This document shows, piece after piece, positions 27,336 to 37,038 of a stretch of DNA of 64,000 bases (its first letter is position 1; each line of letters opens with the position of its first letter). The DNA is from JAGTVG01 sp963820995 (lineage in GTDB: Bacteria; Bacteroidota; Bacteroidia; Cytophagales; Cyclobacteriaceae), in the NCBI GenBank assembly GCA_963820995.1, contig CAWGCL010000001.1, positions 62,001 through 126,000 on the forward strand. Direction: 5' to 3'. The translations under genes and the position numbers were made by a program. Below the pieces are notes generated by a model. It saw only the letters and a list, made by a program, of their open reading frames with translations, searched no databases and had not been told where the DNA came from.

Positions 27336-28454
27336 TTAAATAGCCTTGTTCTTTTCAAAAATAAAGCAGGATTTATGTGAAAGCATCTCAATTATATTTG
27401 CCGGTGAATGGTGTAGGGCGCTTCCAACTTTTTCCACACAATACGGGCAGATATGCGCATCACCATCCGTATCAATATAGAAAAACCTGTTTCCTGCGCC
27501 AAAACATCCCAAACGTCTTTGATGATATCCCAAATAATTAATAATCGGGTAATCCCGGTATTTTGTTGAATTATTATATTCCAAATATAGGCTTTCAAGA
27601 ATTTCCATTTCTTCATTACCCAATTCTACATTTTTATCCGCATACCTTCCTGATGAACGCGGATCGAGGATCTGGACAAAGCAAACACCCAGAGATTTCG
27701 CCAGATCCATATACATGTTAATCTGACCGTAATTTACTGACTCTTTCACGGCACAAAATGAAAGAGATGTGGCCAATCCTGCCTTCCTGGCATGGCTTAC
27801 TGCCTCTATTGCCAGTTGAAATGCTCCTGCATAGCCTCTAAACTCATCATGTTTCTTGGGATCAAAATGATCAAGACTGACCATCACTCCAGTCAGTCCT
27901 GATTCTTTTAATTGTTGTGCGTGCTTTCCATTAAAACCAAGGCCAGAAGTGATAATCCAGAAATCCGAACTTTTATTAACATTAGATAAAACTCTGTATA
28001 TATCGTTGATCCTTAACATAGGTTCTCCACCGGAAAACATGATTTGAGATGTACCATAATCCTGATATTCCCGAATTAAACGTATTATATCTTCTGCGGA
28101 CAAGCGTTCTTTATTGTTCAAGTTTTGCCATTCAAAACAGTGTTCACAGTTCATGGGACACTTTTTCGTGATAGCAAATATTAAAGTCCGCAGTCCCGTG
28201 GATGGACACAGAGTAAAAAACCTTTCCACCTCATTCTCATGCATTATTTTCCATGCCTCGGAAGGAAATCCTGGAGCACCTAATCTCCAGAAGTATCTTT
28301 TATTAACTTTGGCTACTTTAGTAATCAATGATTCTCCAAATACGGACCTATATTTTTCAAGCATTTGTTTTAATAATTGAAGGGCTCTAAATGGGTTGCC
28401 TGTTCTTTTAAGCATAATCCTGAACATATAGCTAACCACATTGATCTTGATCAT
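27336..28454 (-). CDS. Radical SAM protein with SPASM-like C-terminus
   Basis: The [4Fe-4S] motif is C99-x3-C103-x2-C106 in ITKKCPMNCEHCFEW, followed by MFSGGEPML (SAM-binding). Near the C-terminus, further Cys residues (GCFGAGNRFFYIDTDGD then CPYCVEK) indicate an auxiliary cluster of SPASM type. I place the start at ATG 28454 (372 aa), because MIKINVVSYMFRIMLKRTGNPFRAL matches the amphipathic opening expected of this subgroup; ATG 28541 adds 29 residues. SPASM proteins usually modify peptides or proteins, or build cofactors. No precursor-peptide gene is visible nearby. Its neighbours are an FG-GAP lipoprotein and a large lipoprotein. Confidence 0.85.
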   Translation of the reverse strand: MIKINVVSYMFRIMLKRTGNPFRALQLLKQMLEKYRSVFGESLITKVAKVNKRYFWRLGAPGFPSEAWKIMHENEVERFFTLCPSTGLRTLIFAITKKCPMNCEHCFEWQNLNNKERLSAEDIIRLIREYQDYGTSQIMFSGGEPMLRINDIYRVLSNVNKSSDFWIITSGLGFNGKHAQQLKESGLTGVMVSLDHFDPKKHDEFRGYAGAFQLAIEAVSHARKAGLATSLSFCAVKESVNYGQINMYMDLAKSLGVCFVQILDPRSSGRYADKNVELGNEEMEILESLYLEYNNSTKYRDYPIINYLGYHQRRLGCFGAGNRFFYIDTDGDAHICPYCVEKVGSALHHSPANIIEMLSHKSCFIFEKNKAI

Positions 28455-28558
28455 CAACAACCTGAATTCCCCATGAATAATTGAAGGGGGCAACGAAGCT
28501 CCCGTGAAATGTCTTTGATTTACTGATTCCTGGACTAACATATCGCTATCATTGTGAT

Positions 28559-30187
28559 TTACCTTGAATCAGCTACTAATTCTTTAGAGTTCAAAGCGTT
28601 TAAATATTGTTCCCTTGAATATTCCGAGAAATATCCAGGTGTCTTAAATTTATTTAAGCCTGTAATATCCGGTAATCCTTTAAAATCACGTATTAGTTCA
28701 TAATATCCCCGGCTATGCAGGAAAACTGTTTGAATCTGGTCATTTGCAGGTATAGGAGCCTTGAACACTACCTCAGTGACCTTTCCCGATATTTCCTGAA
28801 TCATATAATCTCCATCTATACTTCCCAATGAGGATGTCCAATCCATAGCACCAGTGCCTATTGCCACCGAAGGCTTGATCACGTTCATCTCGTATTCATT
28901 ATCAATCGAGTAATCCATACCAGCATAATCAAGTTCCCAGAACATAAATCCAGTCTCAATCTTGATATTCACTTCATCATCTGAAATCCTGCTTAGATCT
29001 AAAGGAATGACAAAATCCCTGGATGCCAGTGGCCCAATGGTATGAAAATAATCGATCAGTTCCCATCTTCCATCTTTCATTAAATATATGGATAGGGGAA
29101 TATCCTGATCAAGCATCCTTTGTGCTCTCTCAGTGCCAGGAACTTTTGCCTGTTCCTGCATCCACGAGTCATAATTGCTGCCGAATTTTTCAAGAAACCT
29201 GCCAAAAACATAGTCAAACCATAGCGTATTCTTTCCATTGATAACTAATTTCCCGGATTGATCATCTGGCGACTTCAGGAAAGACAGGTATACACTATTT
29301 ATGGTATATTCCGTATCATTGAAAAAATATACTTCATTATCTATTCGATTAAGAGTGTTCATCAGGTCTATACCATCGGTTGAAATTGCCTTTACCGGTG
29401 AGGTGACATTTTTCAAACTTCTTGGGAAGCCATATTTATCCAGGATTACCTTTTCATTGTCTGAATGATTCACCACAATCAACTCCGCAAGATCCGTATA
29501 TTGCCTTTCCTTGAGTTCATTACTTATTCTTAATCGATATGATCCTTCTTCTTCTTTCATTTCAGGCAGCGGCATATAATCGTCTCTTTCCAGGTTTTCT
29601 GCAATTGCTCCACCAAATATTTCTCCCTGGAATACAAATGAATCACCATCATTCACATACACATACGGGCATGAACTTTTGATCAGAGCGGCAATTATTG
29701 AAATAATTATAAATACACCAACTAAAATCCCGAATCCGGTAAACACGTATGATGCAGTTGTCTTTCCGGAATTCTTTTCAATTATTCTAACCTCTTTAAT
29801 ATCTGAGAATGGAATAATTACAGGGCCTAAAGGATATTGTTTGATACTGTCCTGCATATAGAAATGGACCTCATTTAAAATGTCCTTCTCATATGATTTA
29901 TACTTGAAACTTCGATTTTCTTCATATCGATAACGGAAGTCCGTTAATGAAATATCGCCACTTATATTATTTGAATTGACTTCTATGGACTTTAGGTAAT
30001 AGGGTCTGCCAGAAGAATGCACCACAAAGGTTTTGTGAATTTCTCCAATATTCTGAAGGGTATTCAGTTGGTCATTCTGCATACTGTTAATTTTGAAGTA
30101 ATTACATCCTGAGTTATGAACAAAAACAAGGAAGATCAGAAAGAACGAAATGTGCTTTTTGAGCACTTCTAAAAGATGGTTTTTCAT
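28559..30187 (-). CDS. Large lipoprotein, conserved hypothetical
   Basis: Lipobox-like signal (FLVFVHNSGCNYF, Cys28). A membrane helix lies at about residues 147-172 (GFGILVGVFIIISIIAALI). It is followed by SSCPYVYVNDGDSFVFQGEIFGGAIAE and RDDYMPLPEMKEEEG, a pattern I recognise from uncharacterised Bacteroidota proteins but cannot name. The rest is beta-rich. The protein precedes the radical SAM gene on the same strand (gap 17 to about 100 bases, depending on that start), so they may share a transcript. No function is proposed. Confidence 0.75.
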   Translation of the reverse strand: MKNHLLEVLKKHISFFLIFLVFVHNSGCNYFKINSMQNDQLNTLQNIGEIHKTFVVHSSGRPYYLKSIEVNSNNISGDISLTDFRYRYEENRSFKYKSYEKDILNEVHFYMQDSIKQYPLGPVIIPFSDIKEVRIIEKNSGKTTASYVFTGFGILVGVFIIISIIAALIKSSCPYVYVNDGDSFVFQGEIFGGAIAENLERDDYMPLPEMKEEEGSYRLRISNELKERQYTDLAELIVVNHSDNEKVILDKYGFPRSLKNVTSPVKAISTDGIDLMNTLNRIDNEVYFFNDTEYTINSVYLSFLKSPDDQSGKLVINGKNTLWFDYVFGRFLEKFGSNYDSWMQEQAKVPGTERAQRMLDQDIPLSIYLMKDGRWELIDYFHTIGPLASRDFVIPLDLSRISDDEVNIKIETGFMFWELDYAGMDYSIDNEYEMNVIKPSVAIGTGAMDWTSSLGSIDGDYMIQEISGKVTEVVFKAPIPANDQIQTVFLHSRGYYELIRDFKGLPDITGLNKFKTPGYFSEYSREQYLNALNSKELVADSR

Positions 30188-30400
30188 ATCATAACTGTTA
30201 AAAAATCTACACTTAGGAAATTTACCATATAAGGAAGACTATTCCTAATTGGAAATCTCAGTACCAGAATCATCTTATTTCATATTCATCTTAGAAGGAT
30301 ATTCAATATTTAATAATAATATGTTTTTTGACAATCCAGTTAAGCTTTCTAAAGAATAGTTTTATCTGAAATACCTTTTGTTAGCACAGGTTTATTAAAT

Positions 30401-31297
30401 TCATTCGGCATCCCCATTGGCTTGATCATAAAGTAGCGGAAAAAACTGTCCACCCATTTTTTCACCCTTCTTTATGACAGGCACACCTTCTAGGAGGGCT
30501 TCATCAGAGTCTGAACAAGTGCCATCAGCGAATACATTTAAAACAAAGGCCCTTCTGGGTTTATCTGAATTGTTTTCAAATGAACCATGTATGAGTAAAG
30601 GATGATGAAAGGTAGCATAGCCCTTTTTCATTTCAATTGGCACCGCATTATTTAAAGCTTCGGCCTTTTCTTTCGTTAAAAACTGAGTTATTCCCATCAT
30701 TTCGCCAGCCAATGAAGGTTTATCCAGTAAGCCCCATTTATGGCTTCCGGGGATATAATGCATGCAGCCATTTTCCACGGTAGCATCATCAAGCCCTATC
30801 CAGGCTGTCAGATGCTGCATGGGCTGAGTTCGCGTCCAGTATGAATAATCCTGGTGCCATGCCACTACTCCCCCATGTTTTGCTGGCTTCAGGAACAACT
30901 GGTCATGCCAGAACCGGACTGATTTATTACCAAGCAACTGGCTTGCTGCCATTACAAATGCCGGATTCCATAAGACATCATGAAATCCGGGAGTCATCCT
31001 CCAATGCCCAAGTGAATGAAATAGAATCCGATCAGGATCTTCGGATTCATTGGCCTGGAATTCATAAAGCAGTGAATGAGCAGGGTGGCCAGGATCCATT
31101 ATTTCCTTTAACTCTTCTCTTAATTGGTCTATCTGCTCATTCTCAAGAAGCTTTATATCAGATATGTATCCCTGCTCATTAAAGTGCTGGATTTGTTCTG
31201 AAGTTAGACTGTAATCTTCCCAATTGTTAGAACCAAGGCCTTTGAACAAGTCTCCAACCGGTTCATGAAATTTCGATAGATCTTTTTCCTGATACAT
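30401..31297 (-). CDS. Phytanoyl-CoA dioxygenase family protein (Fe(II)/2-oxoglutarate oxygenase)
   Basis: The metal-binding facial triad is visible as H148-x-D150 in AWHQDYSYW and a distal H237 in LLIHGSFENNSDKPRR, where the following Arg would bind 2-oxoglutarate. Full-length (298 aa) with no signal peptide, so cytoplasmic. PhyH-like enzymes hydroxylate diverse small molecules and the substrate here is unknown. The next gene downstream (minus strand) is 30401 to 28559, 213 bases away. Upstream at 28 bases lies the berberine-bridge-type oxidase, suggesting a two-gene oxidative unit. Confidence 0.88.
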   Translation of the reverse strand: MYQEKDLSKFHEPVGDLFKGLGSNNWEDYSLTSEQIQHFNEQGYISDIKLLENEQIDQLREELKEIMDPGHPAHSLLYEFQANESEDPDRILFHSLGHWRMTPGFHDVLWNPAFVMAASQLLGNKSVRFWHDQLFLKPAKHGGVVAWHQDYSYWTRTQPMQHLTAWIGLDDATVENGCMHYIPGSHKWGLLDKPSLAGEMMGITQFLTKEKAEALNNAVPIEMKKGYATFHHPLLIHGSFENNSDKPRRAFVLNVFADGTCSDSDEALLEGVPVIKKGEKMGGQFFPLLYDQANGDAE

Positions 31298-31325
31298 AGA
31301 TTATTTAATCTTAAATAGCTAAAAA

Positions 31326-32750
31326 CTAGCTTTTGGGTTTAATATTCGCATTAATTCTGAAGAAATTATCCGGATCATACTTAGTTTTAATATCAATGAG
31401 CCGTTGATAGTTTCCCCCATATGAATCTCCGGCCAGGTCATCTGAACCACTCATGTCACTGTTAAAATTAAAATATACCTGCCCGTTTGAATAATTCTGG
31501 AGTTCAGCGAAGAAGTTCTTTGTATAATCAATACATCTTTGATTATCTGAATCCTCAGCCCACATGGTATCAATGCTAACCAAGAATCTGGCACTCCTAT
31601 CCCCAAAAGCTGTTGCTTCCTCAGGTACTCTTGAAATAGCTCCTTGTAGATTACGAATGGACAACAAGGATTGTGTCGTGGGGGCCTGGTTCGCCTTGTT
31701 TATCAGCAAATGCATTAGATCTTCATCAATATCCTGGACATAAAGTGATTTCCAGTAGCTATTCAATGTACCCTTAACTAGGAATGGATCAAACATTTTA
31801 TTAACTGCCGTATAAGGAATGATCCCGCTCAAATCCAGGAGTGGATTGGCTACCTCTCTCAATGGCTGAAGCAATTTTTCACCTTCCTGGGGAGATCCAA
31901 AATACATAGCAGCCAATCCTGTAACCCGTTGTCCTTGGAGTTCAGGTGGAAATGCAGGATGCTCCGGGATGGACCAGTGTATACAGTCGCTGGATACTTC
32001 ATCGGGTAAATCTTTTGTAAATTCAATCCAGAACTTCATGGCTTTCTCAGCCTCAGAACGGGGATACAAGCAGGCAGCCATCATTACCTCAGGGCCCAGT
32101 TCATATAATTTGAAATGGAAGGAGGTAACAATGCCAAAATTTCCTCCACCCCCCTTTAAGGCCCAAAACAGATCCTGGTTCTCAAAATTCGAAGCATGAA
32201 GATAAGAACCATCGGCAAGGACCATATCTGCCCCAATAAGATTATCTATACTCATACCTGCTTTTCTTCTGAACCAGCTTAAACCGCCGCCCAAAGTAAG
32301 TCCGCCAACCCCGGTATCAGATACCACACCGCCGGTGCATGCCAATCCAAATGCCTGAGTTTCACGGTCAACATCTCCCCAGTTGGCACCTCCCTGAACT
32401 ATTGCTGTCTTTTTTTTAGGATCGACCATCACCGTGCGCATATTGGATAAATCGATCATAAGGCCTTCATCTATAGAGGCATTGCCGGCAACATTATGCC
32501 CAGCCCCCCGAACAGCTACTTTGAGATTGTTTTCCCTGGCGAATATAACAGACTGTATTACATCGTGAACACCAGTACACTGAGCGATCAATCCGGGTTT
32601 TTTGTCGATCATCCTGTTCCATAATTGACGAACCTCATTAAAATTTGAGTCATCCCCACTAACCAGGGCGCCGCCAAATACTGCTTGAAAGTTTTCAAGA
32701 GATTGACCATTTAATTGATCAATCATTGTTGTTGCTTCATAGTTTTTCAT
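31326..32750 (-). CDS. FAD-linked oxidase (berberine bridge enzyme type)
   Basis: The FAD-binding domain carries VAVRGAGHNVAG, in which H85 is the expected covalent FAD attachment site, and CTGGVVSDTGVGGLTLGGG followed by RKAGMSIDNL. The usual second (cysteinyl) attachment Cys is not at the expected place, so monocovalent histidyl-FAD is likely. The C-terminal BBE tail is present (SYGGNYQRLIDIKTKYDP). No signal peptide. Enzymes of this family oxidise sugars or alcohols. It sits 28 bases upstream of the PhyH-like gene on the same strand. Confidence 0.9.
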   Translation of the reverse strand: MKNYEATTMIDQLNGQSLENFQAVFGGALVSGDDSNFNEVRQLWNRMIDKKPGLIAQCTGVHDVIQSVIFARENNLKVAVRGAGHNVAGNASIDEGLMIDLSNMRTVMVDPKKKTAIVQGGANWGDVDRETQAFGLACTGGVVSDTGVGGLTLGGGLSWFRRKAGMSIDNLIGADMVLADGSYLHASNFENQDLFWALKGGGGNFGIVTSFHFKLYELGPEVMMAACLYPRSEAEKAMKFWIEFTKDLPDEVSSDCIHWSIPEHPAFPPELQGQRVTGLAAMYFGSPQEGEKLLQPLREVANPLLDLSGIIPYTAVNKMFDPFLVKGTLNSYWKSLYVQDIDEDLMHLLINKANQAPTTQSLLSIRNLQGAISRVPEEATAFGDRSARFLVSIDTMWAEDSDNQRCIDYTKNFFAELQNYSNGQVYFNFNSDMSGSDDLAGDSYGGNYQRLIDIKTKYDPDNFFRINANIKPKS

Positions 32751-32991
32751 GGTTGTAATTTTGGTTTTTTATGTAATAATATATTTGTGGTTTCAATATA
32801 AATAGTCCGAGAAGGAAACAATATTAAGAATTGGAGTAGTGCCCCTCTTAATAGAATCTTTCAATGTACGCATTATGTACAGAAAATACAAATTGCGTGT
32901 CTCAGGGAAACTATGCGGAAATTAAACCAAGCCAATTTTATACCATTTATCATGTAATGGGATTCCGGATTGTGATACTTCGGATTTAACC

Positions 32992-33459
32992 GGACAAAAA
33001 GTTAATTATTCCAATATACATCTTACTGCCTCATATGGTGTTTTTCCATAAAACGCGCCATGTGGTCTATTGAAGTTATAAAATTGCTCCCATTTCTCCA
33101 ATTTCTTATTCAAATCCACATCATCAGGGTATGTTAAAAGCTGATAGAATTCTTCCTGATCGGTTCTATGCGATCTTTCAACCTTACCATTCAATTGAGC
33201 GGATCTAGGCTTTATATAAACGTGTCTGTTACCCCTATCTTCAACATGCCAGTGGAATTGGGCTTGAAACTCATGCCCTCTATCTGTTCTGAGAGTGTGA
33301 ATACGGAAGGGGAATTTGTCAATAACATAATCAATAAAATCGAGTATGAACTTAATCCTTCTAACTCTAAGAATTTCATTCGCCCTTGCTTCAATAACTT
33401 TATTAAGATTTTTCATTTAGACCTCTATTTTACTTCTTACAGTTTAGTTAAAATTGTCC
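32992..33459 (-). mobile_element. Insertion-sequence remnant with truncated DDE transposase
   Basis: A fragment of about 470 bases bounded by similar inward-facing ends: GGACAAAAAGTTAATT at 32992 (plus strand) and GGACAATTTTAACTAA at 33459 (minus strand). It contains only the C-terminal half of an integrase-core transposase. The weak end similarity (first six bases identical) makes the exact boundaries uncertain. No target-site duplication is obvious. Confidence 0.45.
33006..33416 (-). pseudogene. Truncated IS481/IS3-type transposase (integrase core, C-terminal part)
   Basis: The 136-residue product contains HTLRTDRGHEFQ (second catalytic Asp), RSAQLNGKVERSHRTDQEEF (catalytic Glu) and YNFNRPHGAFYGKTPYEA, the standard C-terminal half of an rve-type integrase core. 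The DNA-binding N-terminus and the first catalytic Asp are missing, as family members are usually more than 250 aa. The gene starts at an ATG shortly after a possible terminal repeat, so the truncation seems to be an internal deletion rather than a point mutation. Not expected to be active alone. Confidence 0.85.
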
Positions 33460-33588
33460 AATAGGGTCTGACGTACCTACAGAGGCATAATCTAAGTTAA
33501 GCAAAAGGGCAGATAAATTGTAATATAAGACTGTATACTATTCTAACAATTAGACTTGATAATAAATTGAATTTCTAGAATGTTTGCA

Positions 33589-34767
33589 TTAAAGTTCAGG
33601 ATTGCTTATTCCCATAACCTGATAAATCTTAATCTTTTCATTTTTACCCTTGATCGCAACCTCATCCCAGGGATTTGTAGAGACAATATCACTTGTTTTA
33701 TCGTAGATCGGTTGGCTGATCAAAATTGCATTGGGCAATTTCCTGCTCAATGATTCAATACGTTTAGCCGTATTCACAGCATCCCCTGTAATAGAGTAAG
33801 ACAGTCTGTCGTGAGAACCCAGATTGCCAGCGACAATTGGTCCATAATGGATCCCAATTCCCACTCTAAGTTTTCCCTTAATAATGCTTTTTAAACTTAA
33901 ACTGATTTCCTCAAGTTTTTGAATCATTCCTAAAGCACATTTTACAGCACAAACCTCTGGTTCAGGTATAGGTAGAGGTGCTCCAAATGAGACAAAGATT
34001 TCATCTCCAACAAATTGATTGATTACTCCATTATGCTTTTTGATCACCTCTGACATCATAGAATAATAGACGTTCAGCATATGAACCACCTGATTAGGTG
34101 CTAGTTGCTCTGCAATAGGTGTAAAACTTCTGATATCACAAAAGAGTAATGCTGCCTCCAACATCTCACCTTGCCTGATTTCTTCATCTTTTTGTTTAAG
34201 TATTTTATTCACTATAGGTTCCGGTACATATTTTTTGAAGAGATCCAGCGTTTTATTCTGCTTGGCTATTAATTTACTAAGCTTATTGTTCGTCTTTTCA
34301 ATTTCTATGAGTCTTCGCTTTTCAGCCTCCATTGATTCATACAGCCTTTTTTCGGTGAGCACAATCTGGGAAACATCCTTTTGAACAGCCAGATATTGTA
34401 TTATTTTTCCATGATCATCTTTTACCGGTACAATTGACCATTGCATGTAAAACTCCGAACCGTCTTTTCGATAGTTTAAGGTTTTTCCACTCCAGACCTT
34501 ACCAGCTTCCAGAGTATCTTTCATATCATTGAAGATTGTATAATCGGTATTTGGCCCTTGTAGAATTCTAGGACTTTTCCCAATAATCTCAATTCTGTTC
34601 CAGCCAGTCATCTTCTCAAAGGCAGCATTTACATAAATAATATAAGGTCCGGGATGATTCAGCTCAGTATCAGTAATCAATACACTTTCAGCCATAGATT
34701 CCAACATGACCGCTGAATCAAAAATATGTTCATTCTGCTCTTTCATCAATTTTCTAATATACAACAT
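33589..34767 (-). CDS. PAS-domain adenylate/guanylate cyclase
   Basis: An N-terminal PAS domain (about residues 18-133) has the LOV-like blocks YVNAAFEKMTGWNRIEIIG and GKSPRILQGPNTD. The residue that is the photoactive Cys in true LOV domains is Pro66 here, so light sensing by a flavin-Cys adduct is not expected. A coiled-coil linker (about 133-185) leads to a class III cyclase domain (about 195-390) with metal-binding Asp residues in LLFCDIRSFTP and QFVGDEIFVSF. Cytoplasmic; the signal sensed is unknown. The start may also be the ATG at 34746. It is the only gene of its run, followed by the IS remnant. Confidence 0.9.
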   Translation of the reverse strand: MLYIRKLMKEQNEHIFDSAVMLESMAESVLITDTELNHPGPYIIYVNAAFEKMTGWNRIEIIGKSPRILQGPNTDYTIFNDMKDTLEAGKVWSGKTLNYRKDGSEFYMQWSIVPVKDDHGKIIQYLAVQKDVSQIVLTEKRLYESMEAEKRRLIEIEKTNNKLSKLIAKQNKTLDLFKKYVPEPIVNKILKQKDEEIRQGEMLEAALLFCDIRSFTPIAEQLAPNQVVHMLNVYYSMMSEVIKKHNGVINQFVGDEIFVSFGAPLPIPEPEVCAVKCALGMIQKLEEISLSLKSIIKGKLRVGIGIHYGPIVAGNLGSHDRLSYSITGDAVNTAKRIESLSRKLPNAILISQPIYDKTSDIVSTNPWDEVAIKGKNEKIKIYQVMGISNPEL

Positions 34768-35068
34768 TTAGTTTTGAATCTAAACATTGATTCAAGGTTC
34801 CTCATAAAATTTTATAAAAAATATTTGATTCAAAAGTATTGGTAAAAAAAATTCTTAAAAAACATATGTATGCATTCCAAAAAATTCATAATCAATGAAC
34901 TTCTTGATTTAAAAAATGTTGAATTTTAATACACATTAAACATTTTTCAATCAACTACATATCAGCATTTCTTTAAATATTCTACACATAGCTGTATATA
35001 AGGTAGATGTAAAATTTGGCATGATTTATGAAAACCAAATTATGAGGAATTATAAATTTTAAAAAACG
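34768..35068. other. AT-rich divergent intergenic region
   Basis: About 300 bases between the PAS-cyclase (minus) and a small lipoprotein gene (plus). It should contain both promoters, but I see no clear operator, repeat or additional gene. Confidence 0.45.
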
Positions 35069-35584
35069 TTGAAAACCACAACCAAATCCTTCAGCATCTA
35101 TTTCACAACGCTTGTTATTTCGCTCGGATTTTGTTCCTGTTCTGACGATGGCTCAGTTGCAATAAAACCTTCTCCAAATGAATCCATATTAGAAAATACT
35201 GCGGATGTATTATTAACTGATAACCTGGTTAAAGAATGGCGGCTTGTTAATATCTACGACCAAAATAATGTAAGTATTCCTGTTCATAAGTGGACTGAAT
35301 GTAATAAATCCGAGATCCTAACATTCCATTCTGACAAAACATTTTCGACCAGTTGTTGCGATAATTGTTTAAGCTTATATACCTGGAATGTAATTGAAGA
35401 AAAGGGTAAAAAATTTCTAAATCTCGAATCTGTTGAAAATTCTGCTGCATCTGCCCCATGGATTGGCCAGGAAATTATAATCCATTTATTGACCGCATAT
35501 GATTTGATAATAGAAATTAATGGTATAAAACACGAATACGTCCCTTATTTTCTTGAAAACCGTAATCCAAGAGATTATCAGTAG
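35069..35584 (+). CDS. Small lipoprotein, lipocalin-like
   Basis: The start codon is TTG at 35069; no ATG follows in a useful place, and this start gives a clean lipoprotein signal (FTTLVISLGFCSCSDDG). The mature protein has LLTDNLVKEWRLVNIYDQN and ILTFHSDKTFSTSCCDNC followed by YTWNV-EEKGKKFLNL, the strand pattern of lipocalin-like Bacteroidota lipoproteins. A Cys cluster (SCCDNC) is unusual and may form disulfides. Function unknown; it stands alone. Confidence 0.72.
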   Translation: MKTTTKSFSIYFTTLVISLGFCSCSDDGSVAIKPSPNESILENTADVLLTDNLVKEWRLVNIYDQNNVSIPVHKWTECNKSEILTFHSDKTFSTSCCDNCLSLYTWNVIEEKGKKFLNLESVENSAASAPWIGQEIIIHLLTAYDLIIEINGIKHEYVPYFLENRNPRDYQ

Positions 35585-35786
35585 GATATTAGTTCTTACC
35601 TTATAATCGATCAACGCATTATTAAAATCGGAATATTCGGGATTTTGAATTTTTATTCTCTTGAAATATTATGGATTTTACATTTATATCGCAACTGATT
35701 CAATCCCATCCCAGTTATCAGCCACTCCGCTATATTAGATTATGAAATATTTTCTAAGGATGGCACAATGCTGGAAAAATAAAATT

Positions 35787-35812
35787 AGGCCCGGATTCGA
35801 AAATCCGGGCCT
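35787..35812 (-). terminator. Terminator of the sulfatase-glycosidase-propeller operon
   Basis: An 11-bp perfect stem (AGGCCCGGATT at 35787-35797 and AATCCGGGCCT at 35802-35812) with a CGAA loop. Reading the minus strand, it is followed by AATTTTATTTTT. It lies about 65 bases beyond the stop of the propeller gene. Confidence 0.85.
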
Positions 35813-35846
35813 GAGATACATAATTTATAACACAAAAATGATCCCA

Positions 35847-35864
35847 TTCCCGTCAAGACGGGAA
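35847..35864. repeat. Short palindromic (REP-like) hairpin
   Basis: TTCCCGTC-AA-GACGGGAA, an 8-bp perfect stem with a 2-base spacer, placed between the propeller stop codon and the terminator. It resembles the GC-palindrome family noted at 3757-3774 and may be a dispersed repeat. Confidence 0.4.
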
Positions 35865-35877
35865 GAATACACCTTTC

Positions 35878-37038
35878 TTAGTTCGCTTTATAAGAGGTCA
35901 TTTTGTTATCATCAGAGCGGTAATAGACCTGCCCCGTAATATCATCAACCGCGTAAATAGGCTCCCGGTCCTTACCCAGACTTATCCTTCCATCAACCTT
36001 CCCGCTTGTCTTGCTAACCTTGAGCAATTCAATCCCATTGGGTTGCTTTGACATAATAAACATAAAATCCCTGCCATTCTGTGTGGCTTTATGTCTTGCA
36101 TTGGCCATTTTAAATGCCTGAACAGCATAATTTGAAGCCTGGTCACCCAGGTCTCCGTATGCATTACCTATTTCATTGACAACTTCACCCGCAAGGGCAT
36201 CTTCCTGACGGACCTCGTCTTCAACAGATGCCATAACTCCGGAAACATAATATGACGTAGCACCAATATATGCACCCCTGACCGCCTCAGCATAAAGCAG
36301 AGCACGCTTCCAACCTGGCTCTTTCGGAGCAGGATAATACTCCTGGAACTTCACGGTTCCATCAAAACCGAATTTTGCCACGTTCTGGTCGGAATGAAGG
36401 AATATTCCATCCTCCAATACTTCAAGGTTCCTGGGTGATTCACCACCCATGAATTTGACCTCGAAATCAGATAATTCACTGACTTTTTCAGTTTGTTCAT
36501 CTACAACTTTCAAGGTTTTTGACTTGTAATCAAACGCATAGATCTTCCCGTCATACTGTGCCGTTAACTGTGGTGTCGTCTGAATACTCTTCGGCCATTT
36601 TAATGTGCCTGTCTTTGGATCCAGAATATTCATGGATTCAGTAGTTATATAGAGTATGCCACTTGACAGCGGAACAATTCCAACTACATATCCATCTACT
36701 TTGACTGGTTTTTCAAATGTTATAATCCCGGCTGAAGGATCCAGATAATTCAGGTAATTATTATTGGAAGTCTGTGATACAAGCAGGATCCCGTCTCCTG
36801 CGTCAAGGTAATCATATATACCACCTTTAATAGGTATCCCTTTCCCTTTTTTACCCCAAAGACCGGCTTGGCTCTTATAATCAAATAAGTTTATTTTCGT
36901 CCTGTTTCCATCATCTGGAAGTACTAGAATCCCATTGTCAAGAAAAGCAACCTGGCTCAGTTGTCCCTTATTATTCCAGGGCGTTATCCCATACCAGTTT
37001 TCCATCAGATATGTTATATGCATTATAAACATTGTCAT
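35878..37038 (-). CDS. PQQ-like beta-propeller protein, C-terminal part (after frameshift)
   Basis: This frame holds the second part of a beta-propeller protein: blade-like pieces VAFLDNGILVLPDDGNRTKI, LNYLDPSAGIITFEKPV, ILDPKTGTLKWP and a C-terminus ending QVYYRSDDNKMTSYKAN. Its first residues (MTMFIMHITYLMENWYG, 37038 to about 36990) are only the shifted reading of the upstream frame. Removing one base near 36975 joins it to the N-terminal part, giving one 655-residue protein. Whether it is translated separately is doubtful. It ends the sulfatase operon, just before the terminator. Confidence 0.75.
   Translation of the reverse strand: MTMFIMHITYLMENWYGITPWNNKGQLSQVAFLDNGILVLPDDGNRTKINLFDYKSQAGLWGKKGKGIPIKGGIYDYLDAGDGILLVSQTSNNNYLNYLDPSAGIITFEKPVKVDGYVVGIVPLSSGILYITTESMNILDPKTGTLKWPKSIQTTPQLTAQYDGKIYAFDYKSKTLKVVDEQTEKVSELSDFEVKFMGGESPRNLEVLEDGIFLHSDQNVAKFGFDGTVKFQEYYPAPKEPGWKRALLYAEAVRGAYIGATSYYVSGVMASVEDEVRQEDALAGEVVNEIGNAYGDLGDQASNYAVQAFKMANARHKATQNGRDFMFIMSKQPNGIELLKVSKTSGKVDGRISLGKDREPIYAVDDITGQVYYRSDDNKMTSYKAN

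Noticed and set aside
36971..37038. Programmed +1 frameshift in the propeller gene
   Set aside because: No known slippery motif or stimulatory element is visible; mutation or assembly error is simpler.
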